Shown here piece after piece: positions 25,653 through 33,825 of a stretch of DNA of 64,000 nt (positions are counted from its first letter, which is position 1; every line of letters begins with the position of its first letter). Under the pieces are notes generated by a model. It saw only the letters and a list, made by a program, of their open reading frames with translations, was not told the origin of the DNA and did no database searches. The position numbers and the translations under genes were made by a program. The stretch is from Methylomonas methanica (GTDB lineage: Bacteria > Pseudomonadota > Gammaproteobacteria > Methylococcales > Methylomonadaceae): the NCBI RefSeq assembly GCF_001644035.1, contig NZ_LUUG01000044.1:111297-175296 (forward strand), given 5' to 3'.

Positions 25653-26474
25653 TTAAGCATACGCTATCCGCTGCAAAGCCATCTCGGCACGCAGCCAGGT
25701 CAGCCAGTTGTCCATGCCTTCGCCGGTTTTGGCCGATAGCGACAAGACCTTGATGCGCGGGTTAACTTGTTTCGCGTACTGGATACATTGCGCGCTATCG
25801 AAGTCCAGGTAAGGCAGCAAATCGGTTTTGTTTAAGATCATCAAATCGGCGGCATGAAACATATCCGGGTATTTGATCGGCTTGTCTTCGCCCTCGGTGA
25901 CCGACAGGATCACCACTTTATGCGCTTCACCCAAGTCAAAAGCCGATGGGCACACCAAGTTACCGACGTTTTCGATAAACAGCAGGCTATGCTCGGGTAG
26001 ATTCAAACTTTCCAGGCCATGACCGACCCGGTGCGCATCCAGATGACAGCCCTTGCCGGTATTGATTTGCAAGGCAGGTACGCCGGTAGCGCGAATGCGG
26101 TCGGCATCGCGAGCGGTTTGTTGGTCGCCTTCGATCACCGCGATGCTTAACTCGTCTTTCAATCGCAGAATGGTTTCGGTCAGCAGCGTGGTTTTGCCGG
26201 AACCGGGACTGGACACCAGGTTTAAAGCCAACATGCCGCGCTCACTAAAATAACGGCGGTTTTCGTCGGCATAGCGGTTATTTTTCGCCAGAATGTCCTG
26301 TTCGATCTGCACCATCCGCGCCTGAGTCAAACCCGGCGCGTGCGAGTGTTCCGCACTATGTTCGTGATGATGGTGATGTCCATGGTCATGGCTGTGCTCA
26401 TGAGCATGCTCGTGATCGTGTGGTTCGTCGTGCGAGTGGATATGGCCCTCGCCGCAGCCGCATACGCCGCACAT
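25653..26474 (-). CDS. hypB: Nickel-inserting GTPase HypB
   Basis: 273 residues. It starts with the high-affinity nickel motif [11 protein letters not shown], then a histidine-rich tract (~10-48, more than 20 His) that stores nickel. The GTPase domain follows: [11 protein letters not shown] (Walker A, ~89-99), [12 protein letters not shown] (~117-128), ENVGNLVCP with a metal-site cysteine (~168-176), and NKTDLLPY (~216). It delivers nickel to the large subunit with HypA, using GTP hydrolysis as a switch. The long His tract suggests that nickel storage matters to this organism. Its ATG shares one base with the hypA stop. Confidence 0.97.
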   Translation of the reverse strand: MCGVCGCGEGHIHSHDEPHDHEHAHEHSHDHGHHHHHEHSAEHSHAPGLTQARMVQIEQDILAKNNRYADENRRYFSERGMLALNLVSSPGSGKTTLLTETILRLKDELSIAVIEGDQQTARDADRIRATGVPALQINTGKGCHLDAHRVGHGLESLNLPEHSLLFIENVGNLVCPSAFDLGEAHKVVILSVTEGEDKPIKYPDMFHAADLMILNKTDLLPYLDFDSAQCIQYAKQVNPRIKVLSLSAKTGEGMDNWLTWLRAEMALQRIAYA

Positions 26475-26815
26475 TACTCTACCTCCAATTCTTTAATTCG
26501 CATTTGATCGCCATCGACGATCTGTAATTGATGACTGCCGCAGTGCGGGCACTCGTCGTATAACTGTTGCACCAACACCTCACAGCCGCAGGGCATGCAC
26601 CAAGCCAGGCCCGGCACTTCGATAATCTCCAGCTTGGCCTGATCAGCCAGCGAGCCTTGCATCACCACTTCAAAACTAAAATGCATCGCATCCGCCTCCA
26701 CGCCGGACAAGGCGCCAATCTCCAGCCACACGGTTTTGACTTTGGCGAATTGCTGGGCCTTGGCCTGTTGTTCGATGATCTGTAACACGCTCTCGCAGAG
26801 CGACATTTCGTGCAT
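26474..26815 (-). CDS. hypA: Nickel/zinc chaperone HypA
   Basis: 113 residues, normal length. The N-terminal nickel site is [10 protein letters not shown] (His2). The zinc ribbon has the cysteine pairs CMPCGC (~73-78) and CPHC (~90-93). HypA docks with HypB and the hydrogenase large subunit for nickel insertion. It lies 19 bp after the hupK-type gene and overlaps hypB by one base. Confidence 0.97.
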   Translation of the reverse strand: MHEMSLCESVLQIIEQQAKAQQFAKVKTVWLEIGALSGVEADAMHFSFEVVMQGSLADQAKLEIIEVPGLAWCMPCGCEVLVQQLYDECPHCGSHQLQIVDGDQMRIKELEVE

Positions 26816-26834
26816 GATGATTGCTCTGATAAAT

Positions 26835-27992
26835 TCAATTTTCCGGGACTAACGCCAGCCGGTATTGCACACAGGGATCGACAGCGTTGATCAGCCATTC
26901 CGCCCGCTGCCGCAAGCCATCCGCATCGGCGGCCTGCAAAGACTTTAAACCTTGGGCCAGCACGCCATCGGGGTGAAAATTCCATTCGGTCGGTGCCACT
27001 ATGCGGTAATCGTACACCCTGCCCTGGCGCAAGGCCAGGCGATGGATCAATAAGCCCCGCGCGGCTTGCACTTGCGCCAGACCGATGCCATCGGCGGCAT
27101 AGGCCGACATCGTTCCAAGCGATGGTTTTAATCCGTGCGGGATAGCAGCCACTTCCAATAACACGGCAACAAATCGCGGTAGCAAACCATTGCCGTAGCG
27201 GCTATGCAAATCCGCGAGCAAAGGCCCGCTTTGCTGACGACTCAATGGCGTCGATTCGCAACACTGCCCCTGCCACTGCGGCATCCGGCAAAACGCCGAT
27301 AGATCCGTGTTTTGCATCTGCCTGTTCAGTTCAGCCGGGCCCAAGCTCGGCAAACCCGCCACATGGCTATTCCCCAGAGCCTGCCACTTTCGTTGGTACA
27401 GCGTGTTCAACAGTTGTGCCGCCAACGCCATGTTGCCATCCAGCCAGTCTTGCAATTGCCCTTCGTCAGTCAGAGCCAGAAAGCGATTTTGCCCGCCAGC
27501 AAAAATGGCTCGATCAATCAAGCCCGTCAACTCATCCAGTAAGCCTTGCAGACGCACGGCGTCAATCTGCAAACGACTATCCAGCTTAAACGCCTCGGTG
27601 TCACCGAACAGGCAGGATTTGAACTGTCTATCCAGCTTCAATAACCCGGCAACGGTATCTTTATCTGCCGCCCCGCCCAGCAAGCCCGGCCAATCCAGCA
27701 ATATTCGCCAGGCATGTTCACGCACGGTTTCCAGTTGCACCAAACATTCCCTGGCCGCGTCGGCTTCCGGCTCGGCAGGAATCCCCATCGCAGCGCGGCA
27801 AGCCTGTAAAGCCGCGTAAGCCTGGGCATTACCGCATAAGGAAAACAACAGCGGCACCATGCTCAACACCTGCTCCGGCATTTTGCCGATCAACACCCGC
27901 GCCGCTTCGGGCCGGGTCGAGCCTATTTTCACCGCACCGACCTGGCCGGCTTGATGCGTCAGCTCGATATGAATCTCGCCAGCCGGCGTCAC
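26835..27992 (-). CDS. hupK: HupK/HoxV-type hydrogenase assembly protein
   Basis: 385 residues, starting at a GTG (27992) directly after the hupJ stop. It is a diverged relative of the NiFe large subunit. The opening EIHIELTHQAGQVGAVKIGS corresponds to the large-subunit N-terminus, and the CGNAQAYAALQAC stretch (~52-64) corresponds to its RxCGxC region. The paired metal-binding CxxC motifs at both ends are not complete, so it cannot hold the catalytic site. In Rhizobium and Ralstonia, HupK/HoxV acts as a scaffold for the Fe(CN)2CO unit on its way to the large subunit. Position between hupJ and hypA matches those operons. Confidence 0.85.
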   Translation of the reverse strand: MTPAGEIHIELTHQAGQVGAVKIGSTRPEAARVLIGKMPEQVLSMVPLLFSLCGNAQAYAALQACRAAMGIPAEPEADAARECLVQLETVREHAWRILLDWPGLLGGAADKDTVAGLLKLDRQFKSCLFGDTEAFKLDSRLQIDAVRLQGLLDELTGLIDRAIFAGGQNRFLALTDEGQLQDWLDGNMALAAQLLNTLYQRKWQALGNSHVAGLPSLGPAELNRQMQNTDLSAFCRMPQWQGQCCESTPLSRQQSGPLLADLHSRYGNGLLPRFVAVLLEVAAIPHGLKPSLGTMSAYAADGIGLAQVQAARGLLIHRLALRQGRVYDYRIVAPTEWNFHPDGVLAQGLKSLQAADADGLRQRAEWLINAVDPCVQYRLALVPEN

Positions 27993-28454
27993 TTAAGGTC
28001 TTGCCAGATTGCCGCGCAGCAAATCACGGCGACTGATCGCTCGCGGCGCGGGAGCGGCTAGCAAAGCGTGCAAAGCACTTTCCGCCGCAGCCACGGCCGC
28101 CGCCTGATCGGCAAATTGAAACATCGGCGAAAATAGCGAACATTGCGCGTAGCGCCCCAATTGCCCTTCGTCAGCGACAACAAATTCGAAACTGCCGTAC
28201 GGAAAAGCCTGGTCAAACTTGGTTCCTGGCGCTTGCGTTGGCCACTGACTATCCAGGCCAGGCAGCAGTAATACGTTCATAAACCAAGGCGTAATCAATA
28301 CGCCCACCCAATCGGCGTTGTATCGGTTAAATCCCAGGGCTCGTACCGCCAATGCCGAATTCAGCACCGGCATGTCGCGCATCCTTGTGGTCAGGATATT
28401 GTTAAACACGGCTTCCAGCGTTTGCCGAATCTGCTCACCATCCTGCCAGTACAT
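27993..28454 (-). CDS. hupJ: HupJ/HoxT (HybE-family) hydrogenase assembly protein
   Basis: 153 residues from the ATG at 28454, two bases after the rubredoxin stop. A longer in-frame extension runs through the rubredoxin gene in another frame and is rejected. HybE-family signs: YWQDGEQIRQTLEAVF at the start, DMPVLNSALAV RALGF (~25-43), the GVLITPWFMNVLLLPG core (~50-66) and the YGSFEFVV strand. The family helps large-subunit or Tat-dependent small-subunit processing and, with HoxR, supports assembly under oxygen. The gene abuts hupK with no gap. Confidence 0.87.
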   Translation of the reverse strand: MYWQDGEQIRQTLEAVFNNILTTRMRDMPVLNSALAVRALGFNRYNADWVGVLITPWFMNVLLLPGLDSQWPTQAPGTKFDQAFPYGSFEFVVADEGQLGRYAQCSLFSPMFQFADQAAAVAAAESALHALLAAPAPRAISRRDLLRGNLARP

Positions 28455-28456
28455 AC

Positions 28457-28678
28457 TTAGTCGTCCAGCACCAAAAAGCCCTGCTTCGACGCGCCGCATT
28501 GGGGGCAACTCCAATGGTCGGGCAAATCGACAAAGGCAGTGCCGGGCGGCACTTGCCAAACGGTATCGCCCTCAGCCGGATCGTAGACATGCCAGCAAAT
28601 CTTGCATTCCAGCTTGGCCTCGGCAGGCAAGCGCGAAGCATCGCCGCCGTATGCCCCGGCAAAAAAGCCTTCGCTCAC
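28457..28678 (-). CDS. hupI: Hydrogenase-associated rubredoxin HupI/HoxR
   Basis: 73 residues from a GTG at 28678 that overlaps the hupH stop (GTGA). The upstream extension to 28744 lies inside hupH in another frame. The two iron-binding pairs are LECKICWHVYD (~23-33) and SCPQCGASKQ (~56-65), with the DLPDHWSCP signature of rubredoxins. In Ralstonia and Rhizobium this protein is needed for proper iron-sulfur clusters in the small subunit when cells grow in air. It fits the oxygen-tolerant HupS encoded upstream. Confidence 0.93.
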   Translation of the reverse strand: MSEGFFAGAYGGDASRLPAEAKLECKICWHVYDPAEGDTVWQVPPGTAFVDLPDHWSCPQCGASKQGFLVLDD

Positions 28679-29523
28679 AAATACACCTGCAAAATTTCCT
28701 GCAAACGCTGGTGGCTGTCGGCAATGTCTTCCGCCGACGCGCACGCCACATTCGGTACCTCGCTGACTTCCAGCGTATTCAGAATCAACGTGTCCTGAGA
28801 ATTAAAATATCGCACCCACCAGACATTACGGGTCGCCGTGGCGTCGATCCGGCAGTTACCGTAACCGCGCGACAAAATCGTCACCGCGCCCCTGCCCAAG
28901 CGCTGTTCCAGAAACGCCAAATCTTGCTCGGTTTGCGGCAGCAAACTCAGGTTGATGATATGCGCTTCGGCGCCGGGTTGATACTCGGCGATCTTGGCAT
29001 TCAATTCCGCCAGCAGTGGTGGCGCGTTCATTACCCCGTCCGGCAATGCGCTCATGTCGGCGTCGATTTGAACGGCGGCATCGGCGAATGCGGTTTGCAA
29101 GATGACTTGCGGGATGATGCCGACTTCCAAAGTATCGGTGACGATCTGTTTTTGCCCGTCCAGACGCTGCGAGCGCCAGACGCCAGCCAACACCGATTCC
29201 TGAATCCGCACTGTTTGCGCACCGCCACACAGCATGCTGACTTCGCCTTCGCCGAGCAGTTCGTCCACGAACTGGCGATTGGTTTGGTCCAGAGTTATCA
29301 AATCTATGGTTTGGCTGTTTGCCGGGTACGTTGCCAAATCCTGTTCCAGTTGCTGCAACACGGTTTTGGCCTGTGCCAGATCAGCCGCGTTCAAGTCCAC
29401 CGAAATCGTCGGCATCCGATAGGTGGCCATTTCTTCCGGCATCGCCAGATAGTCGAGTTCGACGCCGTCTTCCTCGGCGGGTTGGCTGCCTTGGCCGAAA
29501 ATAGGGAGAGATATGCTGGTCAT
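28675..29523 (-). CDS. hupH: HupH/HoxQ hydrogenase maturation protein
   Basis: 282 residues. It shows the HupH-family two-lobed layout: an N-terminal MPEEMATYRMPTISVDLN stretch, LLGEGEVSMLCGG (~93-105), QESVLAGVWRSQ (~112-123), then LLAELNAKIAEY and LGRGAVTILSRGYGNCRI in the second half (~213-237), with VWWVRYFNSQDTL near the end. In Ralstonia, HoxO and HoxQ act together as chaperones that hold the small subunit back from export until its clusters are built. The partner gene hupG lies 1.9 kb upstream, separated by an inserted cassette, so this gene may have lost cotranscription with hupSLCDFG or rely on read-through. Confidence 0.9.
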   Translation of the reverse strand: MTSISLPIFGQGSQPAEEDGVELDYLAMPEEMATYRMPTISVDLNAADLAQAKTVLQQLEQDLATYPANSQTIDLITLDQTNRQFVDELLGEGEVSMLCGGAQTVRIQESVLAGVWRSQRLDGQKQIVTDTLEVGIIPQVILQTAFADAAVQIDADMSALPDGVMNAPPLLAELNAKIAEYQPGAEAHIINLSLLPQTEQDLAFLEQRLGRGAVTILSRGYGNCRIDATATRNVWWVRYFNSQDTLILNTLEVSEVPNVACASAEDIADSHQRLQEILQVYL

Positions 29524-29561
29524 GTTTTGGTTGTTTGCTGAATTAAGAGGTGTTTGTTTTA

Positions 29562-29818
29562 TTTGGTGTCGCTATCGCGAGGCTGGTTTTGCATGTCGGG
29601 TCTCGGCCCGACAGCCGAAATACTTTCTTTTGCGTGGCCAAAAGAAAGTATTCAAAGAAAAGGCCACCCGGAATTACGCGTTAATCCTGCGCTTCTCACT
29701 TTTGGCGAGGGTTTTCGGAAGGGCCATCCCTGGCCCTCCGAAAACGAGCGGCATCCCTGCCGCTCCCCTATTGGGCTAATCTCGCCAAAAGCTGCGATGC
29801 TCGGGGCGGAATAACGGG
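29562..29818 (-). repeat. Left arm of ~256-bp inverted repeat
   Basis: Begins TTTGGTGTCGCTATCGCGA and ends GGGGCGGAATAACGGG. It matches, in reverse complement, 31038-31293 over its whole length with scattered differences. It contains a 12-bp internal hairpin (TACTTTCTTTTG at 29621 with CAAAAGAAAGTA at 29639) and several GC-rich inverted pieces. Short reading frames within it are judged non-coding. Together with the right arm it brackets the gene at 29938. Fills the gene-free stretch 29524-29937. Confidence 0.85.
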
Positions 29819-29937
29819 AGAAAACCGTCCCAAAATTTAAAATGAATCTCGAAAACTGAAGGGGGCCAGCTTTTTCGTGCCCACGAGGGAAAACGAGCCT
29901 AGGTCAATGGTGGGCAAAATTGACCACCATACTCGGT

Positions 29938-30900
29938 TCATTTACTTGTGATCCACGCTCCAGCGCAAATGCCGATAACGCCTAATATCAAGATCATGGC
30001 GGAAACAATATAAGCTCTGGAAATAGCCTGACGCCGATTTATAAAATCTTGAGAGCTTTCTTTCATTAGATCTTGCAATCGCTGCATCCTTTGCTGCCCT
30101 GTTTGTAGGGTAGATATTTCTTCGGCTAATTTTCTTGAAATGATATTTCCCAAAGTTGGCGCACCGGCATACTCCGCATAAGCATCTGCAATACCCTCAA
30201 CTACATGAGCATTCTCTTTTGAAAGCGGCAAAGCTAGGGACAGTCCACCTGGTTCCATTTTATGAAATACTCGTAACCAACGAGGAAGCCGAGTCTGATA
30301 AAACTCATTATTCCTCGTTCCAATCTTCAAAAAGAACACCTCATTTCCTTTTATTGTTACAGTCTGGAGAAAAATTTCATTCACTTCACTCCAAGGGATG
30401 AAGCCAAACCGAAAATGCGCTAGGCCACGTATATCCAAGCTAATAACCGGTCGGCCAATCAGTCGTTTTCCAGACACAATCAATGCGATACTAAATACTA
30501 TGCCGCCAGACAAAAAACTTGATCCAACGAGCCAATTTGTTACCGGTAAATCGATGAGTAAATAAGCGCCAAAATAGATCGCCCCGAAGCTCAAGATCAA
30601 CATAAATGCTAAGAATACAAATTGAGTCGGTTTCGCATAGAATTCGACGGGTTGCTTGTAATTTAACTCTGCCTTGATTCTTGCATCTACACGTCGCTGC
30701 AATTCGAGTTCTTCGTCTTGAATGCGTTTCTTATCCCAACGAAATAACAACACCAAAGCAGCAACGACCAATATGGCAAGAACACCATAGATGACACTAG
30801 CGTTAGTATTAGCTTCGTCCGTTGATTTCGCCAATAAAGCCAGAATAATCATGCCGGCCAATGTTGCTAGGATTACCAGAAATTGAATAACTGATTTCAT
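29938..30900 (-). CDS. Membrane protein of unknown function (inserted cassette)
   Basis: 320 residues. Predicted segments are two N-terminal helices (~5-25, 37-55), a charged coil (~56-90), two more helices (~93-118 and ~128-147), and a cytosolic domain (~150-285). That domain reads PVISLDIRGLAHFRFGFIPW and then SEVNEIFL, a pattern found in PH-like or STM3941-type domains. A coiled part (~255-285) and a last helix (~293-316) follow. I do not recognise a function. Base composition looks more AT-rich than the hydrogenase genes around it. It sits between hupG and hupH, flanked by long inverted repeats, so it appears to have been inserted as a unit. It is encoded on the same strand as the operon. 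Confidence 0.75.
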   Translation of the reverse strand: MKSVIQFLVILATLAGMIILALLAKSTDEANTNASVIYGVLAILVVAALVLLFRWDKKRIQDEELELQRRVDARIKAELNYKQPVEFYAKPTQFVFLAFMLILSFGAIYFGAYLLIDLPVTNWLVGSSFLSGGIVFSIALIVSGKRLIGRPVISLDIRGLAHFRFGFIPWSEVNEIFLQTVTIKGNEVFFLKIGTRNNEFYQTRLPRWLRVFHKMEPGGLSLALPLSKENAHVVEGIADAYAEYAGAPTLGNIISRKLAEEISTLQTGQQRMQRLQDLMKESSQDFINRRQAISRAYIVSAMILILGVIGICAGAWITSK

Positions 30901-31037
30901 TGGTTCTTTTGAGTGCTTAGGATGGGGAGAGCAAAGCGATACCCAGCAATATAGGCCAAAACTGGGTTTACACTACCATTTCAACCCGCCTACGAAAAAA
31001 CCTTTGCTACACGCAATAACCGTTGGAGTGGACTGTC

Positions 31038-31293
31038 CCCGTTATTCCGCCCCGAGCATCGGAGCTTTTGGCGAGATTAGCCCGCAGGGGAGCGGGCAGG
31101 GATGCCGCTCGTTTTCGGAGGGGCTGGGAAGCCCCTTCCGAAAACCCTCGCCAAAAGCGAGAAGCGCAGGAAATTGGCGGAATACCGGGTGGCCTTTTCT
31201 TTGGATACTTTCTTTTGGCCAAGCAAAAGAAAGTATCTCGGCTGTCAGGCCGAGACCCGACTTTAAATCAGCCGTCGCGATAGCGACACCAAA
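31038..31293 (+). repeat. Right arm of ~256-bp inverted repeat
   Basis: Reverse-complement counterpart of 29562-29818: starts CCCGTTATTCCGCCCC and ends TCGCGATAGCGACACCAAA. Differences are scattered substitutions and small indels, so the copies have diverged since duplication. The stretch 30901-31417 contains only this arm and the small hairpin at 31371. Confidence 0.85.
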
Positions 31294-31370
31294 TTGTTAA
31301 AGAGCTGATGAGAATTTAATCCTCGACCATGAAGCACGCTAGCCATAAACAGACTTTGGGCTTCGAAATG

Positions 31371-31407
31371 TTGGGTTACGCTCTTATCGAGCTAACCCAA
31401 CCTACAC
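31371..31407. repeat. REP-like hairpin (TTGGGTTA...TAACCCAACCTAC)
   Basis: TTGGGTTA (31371-31378) pairs with TAACCCAA (31393-31400), with a GCTC/GAGC inner pair, followed by CCTACAC. This is a form of hairpin widely repeated in intergenic DNA of many bacteria. It lies just downstream of the hupG stop. Confidence 0.6.
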
Positions 31408-31417
31408 GTTTTGAAAG

Positions 31418-31840
31418 CTAAGCATGCCCAACACCACAAACTTTCGCAAGATCAAACCCCGGCGGCTGCCCCGGCTCGGCGGCTAAAATCCTGGCAAATT
31501 CCTGCCCGTATTCCGCCCAGTCCTTGATCCCGGTAATCACGCCAAGATACTCACCGCCGCGCAAAAACACCAGGGACGGCCAACTGGTGAAGCGAAATCT
31601 GGCTTGCAACTCCCGTTCGATGGATTTATCAATGAGCGCACCCTGTAAGCGCCCTGCAAAAGCTTTCAACAACTCCGGCAAAATCACTGCGACGTCGTGG
31701 CTTTCCGGAAACATCAGCGGATCGTTGGCAAAGAACAGTACAACTGTGTCATGGCCGTGTACGAACAAATCGTAAGCGTCGGCATCCAGCAGCGGCAGGC
31801 CGTGACGGGTTTGCAGTTGTTCCAGTAAAGCTGTACTCAT
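31418..31840 (-). CDS. hupG: HupG/HoxO (HyaE-family) thioredoxin-like chaperone
   Basis: 140 residues from the ATG at 31840, which overlaps the hupF stop (ATGA). A longer frame to 32158 is a shadow across hupF. It has a thioredoxin fold without the CxxC active site: the body has VVLFFANDPLMFPESHDVAV, then LKAFAGRLQGALIDKSIERE, and RFTSWPSLVFLRGGEYLG with a cis-proline strand. HyaE/HoxO proteins bind the Tat signal of the hydrogenase small subunit and proofread it before export. Its usual neighbour hupH now lies beyond the inserted cassette. Confidence 0.9.
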   Translation of the reverse strand: MSTALLEQLQTRHGLPLLDADAYDLFVHGHDTVVLFFANDPLMFPESHDVAVILPELLKAFAGRLQGALIDKSIERELQARFRFTSWPSLVFLRGGEYLGVITGIKDWAEYGQEFARILAAEPGQPPGFDLAKVCGVGHA

Positions 31841-32133
31841 GTTCTTAAAAACTCCGGCAATTCGGGTTCGCGGTCGACCAGATCTGCAAATAAATGATCG
31901 AAGTTGGTTTCGCCTTGCATGGCTAAGCGCATGGCTTCCAAGGCATCGGCAATTTGCGCGGCGCGTTCTGCGGAGATGACTTCCCGCGCCGCATCCAAAA
32001 ACACCAGCAACCAGGTGCCGGCGGCTTGTTCGCCGACCAACATCATGTCGATCAGGGTGGCTTGGCCGCGATACTCGCACAGAGCGGCATTGCCACGCGG
32101 CTCGATGACTTGCATCGGGATGCCGATGCACAT
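31837..32133 (-). CDS. hupF: HupF (HypC-family) hydrogenase chaperone
   Basis: 98 residues, starting MCIGIPMQVIEPRG. The essential Cys2 binds the large-subunit precursor. It is longer than HypC by a C-terminal tail (FDHLFADLVDREPELPEFL), as expected of HupF/HoxL. In Rhizobium HupF stabilises HupL during oxic growth and carries the iron unit with HupK. Its start shares one base with the hupD stop (TGATG), and its stop overlaps hupG. Confidence 0.93.
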   Translation of the reverse strand: MCIGIPMQVIEPRGNAALCEYRGQATLIDMMLVGEQAAGTWLLVFLDAAREVISAERAAQIADALEAMRLAMQGETNFDHLFADLVDREPELPEFLRT

Positions 32134-32819
32134 CAGTATTTGCCCCGATAATCGACATCGACTTGCAAACTGGGCAGGTCGGAAGCGGGGGGCGGTTTCA
32201 CTTCGAATGCAGCGGATAATACGATGCGTTCGTCACCCAAGCGGCAGGCTTGGTCGGGCGAGGGGCGTTCTTGTTCGTAGCGTTGGATATTCATGATTGG
32301 ATCGGCTAACTCGCCAGTCAGATCCACACACTCCGCACTCACGCCAAAGTCTTGTAGATACGCTAAAGCCATATCGATAGCCGGTTGAATCTGTGCCTTG
32401 ATGGCGGGCCGCAGACTGCCGCCGTAATCTTCCAGTTCTTCCGGCTGTACGCCAATTAGCAAAAGATGCTGCGGGTATTGACCCAGCATCTGCGCCAACG
32501 CCAATACTTCCTGAAAGCCGGTTTGATGCAGACTCATTTTCTTGGCACCCAGAAAATTGGGTACCTCGTCGTTTTCCACGCGCTTGATAGTGGCCGGCGG
32601 TAGACCGTAATCGACCGCATCGAACACCACCAATACATCCGCCGCCTGCACATGCTCGATCAGATACACGCCTTGCGTCCCGCCGTCCACCACCTGCACG
32701 TTATCCGGGAAACGGTAGTGCTTTTGCAGATGCTCGACCACACGCACGCCAAAGCCTTCGTCGGCCCACAAAAGGTTGCCGATGCCGAGTAGTAGGATGT
32801 TGGATGGAGTATTTGTCAT
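32133..32819 (-). CDS. hupD: Hydrogenase maturation endopeptidase HupD
   Basis: Removes the C-terminal peptide of HupL after nickel insertion. 228 residues from the ATG at 32819, judged by the family start NILLLGIGNLLWADEGFGVR; 12 extra upstream codons are probably untranslated. Nickel-sensing acidic and His residues are present: the Glu of ADEGFG (~22), VVFDAVDYG (~67) and the SLHQTGFQEVL histidine (~98). The C-terminal tail is longer than in E. coli HyaD and includes a QERPSPDQACRLGDERIVL stretch. A 90-bp gap with tandem hairpins separates it from hupC; on the other side it overlaps hupF by one base. Confidence 0.94.
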   Translation of the reverse strand: MTNTPSNILLLGIGNLLWADEGFGVRVVEHLQKHYRFPDNVQVVDGGTQGVYLIEHVQAADVLVVFDAVDYGLPPATIKRVENDEVPNFLGAKKMSLHQTGFQEVLALAQMLGQYPQHLLLIGVQPEELEDYGGSLRPAIKAQIQPAIDMALAYLQDFGVSAECVDLTGELADPIMNIQRYEQERPSPDQACRLGDERIVLSAAFEVKPPPASDLPSLQVDVDYRGKY

Positions 32820-32843
32820 GACCCGCTTAGACAAACGTAGCTT

Positions 32844-32904
32844 GGGCACAGTCAAGTGCCCACCGTTCGGTTCCGCGTGGGCACCAAAACCGTGCCCACC
32901 CTAC
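32844..32904. repeat. Tandem REP-like hairpins
   Basis: Two hairpins in a row: GGGCAC/GTGCCC (32844-32849 with 32856-32861) and GTGGGCAC/GTGCCCAC (32877-32884 with 32892-32899), ending CCCTAC. They occupy the gap between hupC and hupD and may trim or stabilise the mRNA between the structural and maturation genes. Confidence 0.65.
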
Positions 32905-32908
32905 AAAC

Positions 32909-33604
32909 TTAATGCGCATCGTCCACCGGCTTGTCGTCCTTAAAAGTGCGCCAACCATTCACTATGGTGGACAGCATGCTTTGCCCGGACAATTTGTCTT
33001 CGCGCACCGCGACATAGATATGAATCAGCACGAAGCAGACGATGAACCACATCACCAGGTGATGCCAGGTATGCACGGTTTGGCTATCGCCGAACAGCGG
33101 TAGCAGCCAACTGCTGAACAACGTGTATTGCCAACTACCCTGCCCCTCGCCTTCGCCATACAAGGCAAAACCGGTGAGGATCATGAAAAGAGAGCCCCAC
33201 ACCAACACGAAATGCATTGCCAAAATGGCCAGAGGGTTGTGGCCGATATAGTGGCGCGGTGACTTGGTCAAAAACGCGTACCACAACACTTCTTGCAGGA
33301 CACCGTCCCAGAAATGCGCTTGCCAGAGCGGTGGCAGAAAAATTTGCCGAGCATGCTCATTACCGGCAAACGCCCAGTACAAGCGCCCCAGTAAGCCAAT
33401 CACCAATACATAGCCCGCGGCAAAATGCGCAAAGCGGATATAGCCCATCAGATAATGCTCGCTCGCTTCGCCAACAGGTGAAGGCAGCGGCGATGCGATC
33501 AAATAACCGCTGATCGCCAACACCGTAATCGCCAGTGCATTGAGGGCATGCCAGAGCCTGACCGGCAGTTCGTAAACATAAACCGGTGCCAGCGGCGCGC
33601 TCAT
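32909..33604 (-). CDS. hupC: Hydrogenase b-type cytochrome subunit
   Basis: 231-residue di-haem membrane protein that anchors HupSL to the cytoplasmic membrane and passes electrons to quinone. Four helices are visible (~16-38, ~60-82, ~128-150, ~180-203). Haem-ligand histidines are at RLWHALNALA (~17), the RFAHFAAGYVL region (~57-67), and HTWHHLVMW with HIYVAV in the last helix (~180-200). The start overlaps the preceding 71-residue protein (ATGA). The HupC family match is strong in length and helix spacing. Confidence 0.95.
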   Translation of the reverse strand: MSAPLAPVYVYELPVRLWHALNALAITVLAISGYLIASPLPSPVGEASEHYLMGYIRFAHFAAGYVLVIGLLGRLYWAFAGNEHARQIFLPPLWQAHFWDGVLQEVLWYAFLTKSPRHYIGHNPLAILAMHFVLVWGSLFMILTGFALYGEGEGQGSWQYTLFSSWLLPLFGDSQTVHTWHHLVMWFIVCFVLIHIYVAVREDKLSGQSMLSTIVNGWRTFKDDKPVDDAH

Positions 33605-33816
33605 AAAGGTCTCCGCCGCCGGCTAGCCCAGCAGACCGCTACCACAGCCAGTACCAGCAGCAACAGGCTTCCACCCATGGCGTAAGGCATAGATAGGCCT
33701 TGCAGCAAAAACATATGTTCGAGGGCGTGCGTTAGGCTGTCGATACCGGGATGACTGTGCGCATGGGCATTGCCGGCCAGCACCAGCAGAAACAGAATCG
33801 AAAACAAATTTTTCAT
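33601..33816 (-). CDS. Small exported membrane protein in hydrogenase operon
   Basis: 71 residues. It has a signal peptide or first helix (~1-19, ending NAHAHSH), a His-bearing loop (HSHPGIDSLTHALEHMF) and a second helix (~43-63) ending in CWASRRRRPL. The start is ten bases after the hupL stop, with GGAAT before the ATG, and its stop overlaps the hupC start (ATGA), so it is expressed with the structural subunits. Similar short His-containing proteins sit in some hydrogenase operons, but no function is known to me. It could assist haem or metal handling, or the HupC-HupSL contact. Confidence 0.8.
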   Translation of the reverse strand: MKNLFSILFLLVLAGNAHAHSHPGIDSLTHALEHMFLLQGLSMPYAMGGSLLLLVLAVVAVCWASRRRRPL

Positions 33817-33825
33817 GGCTATTCC

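Noticed and set aside
28318..29541. 407-codon plus-strand frame opposite hupH-hupI-hupJ
   Set aside because: Antisense shadow across three well-supported genes; Arg/Gln/His-rich with no domain.
31004..31300. Short frames inside the right repeat arm (and matching ones at 29513-29814)
   Set aside because: They run across palindromes of a non-coding repeat; such frames are often annotated as hypothetical proteins without support.
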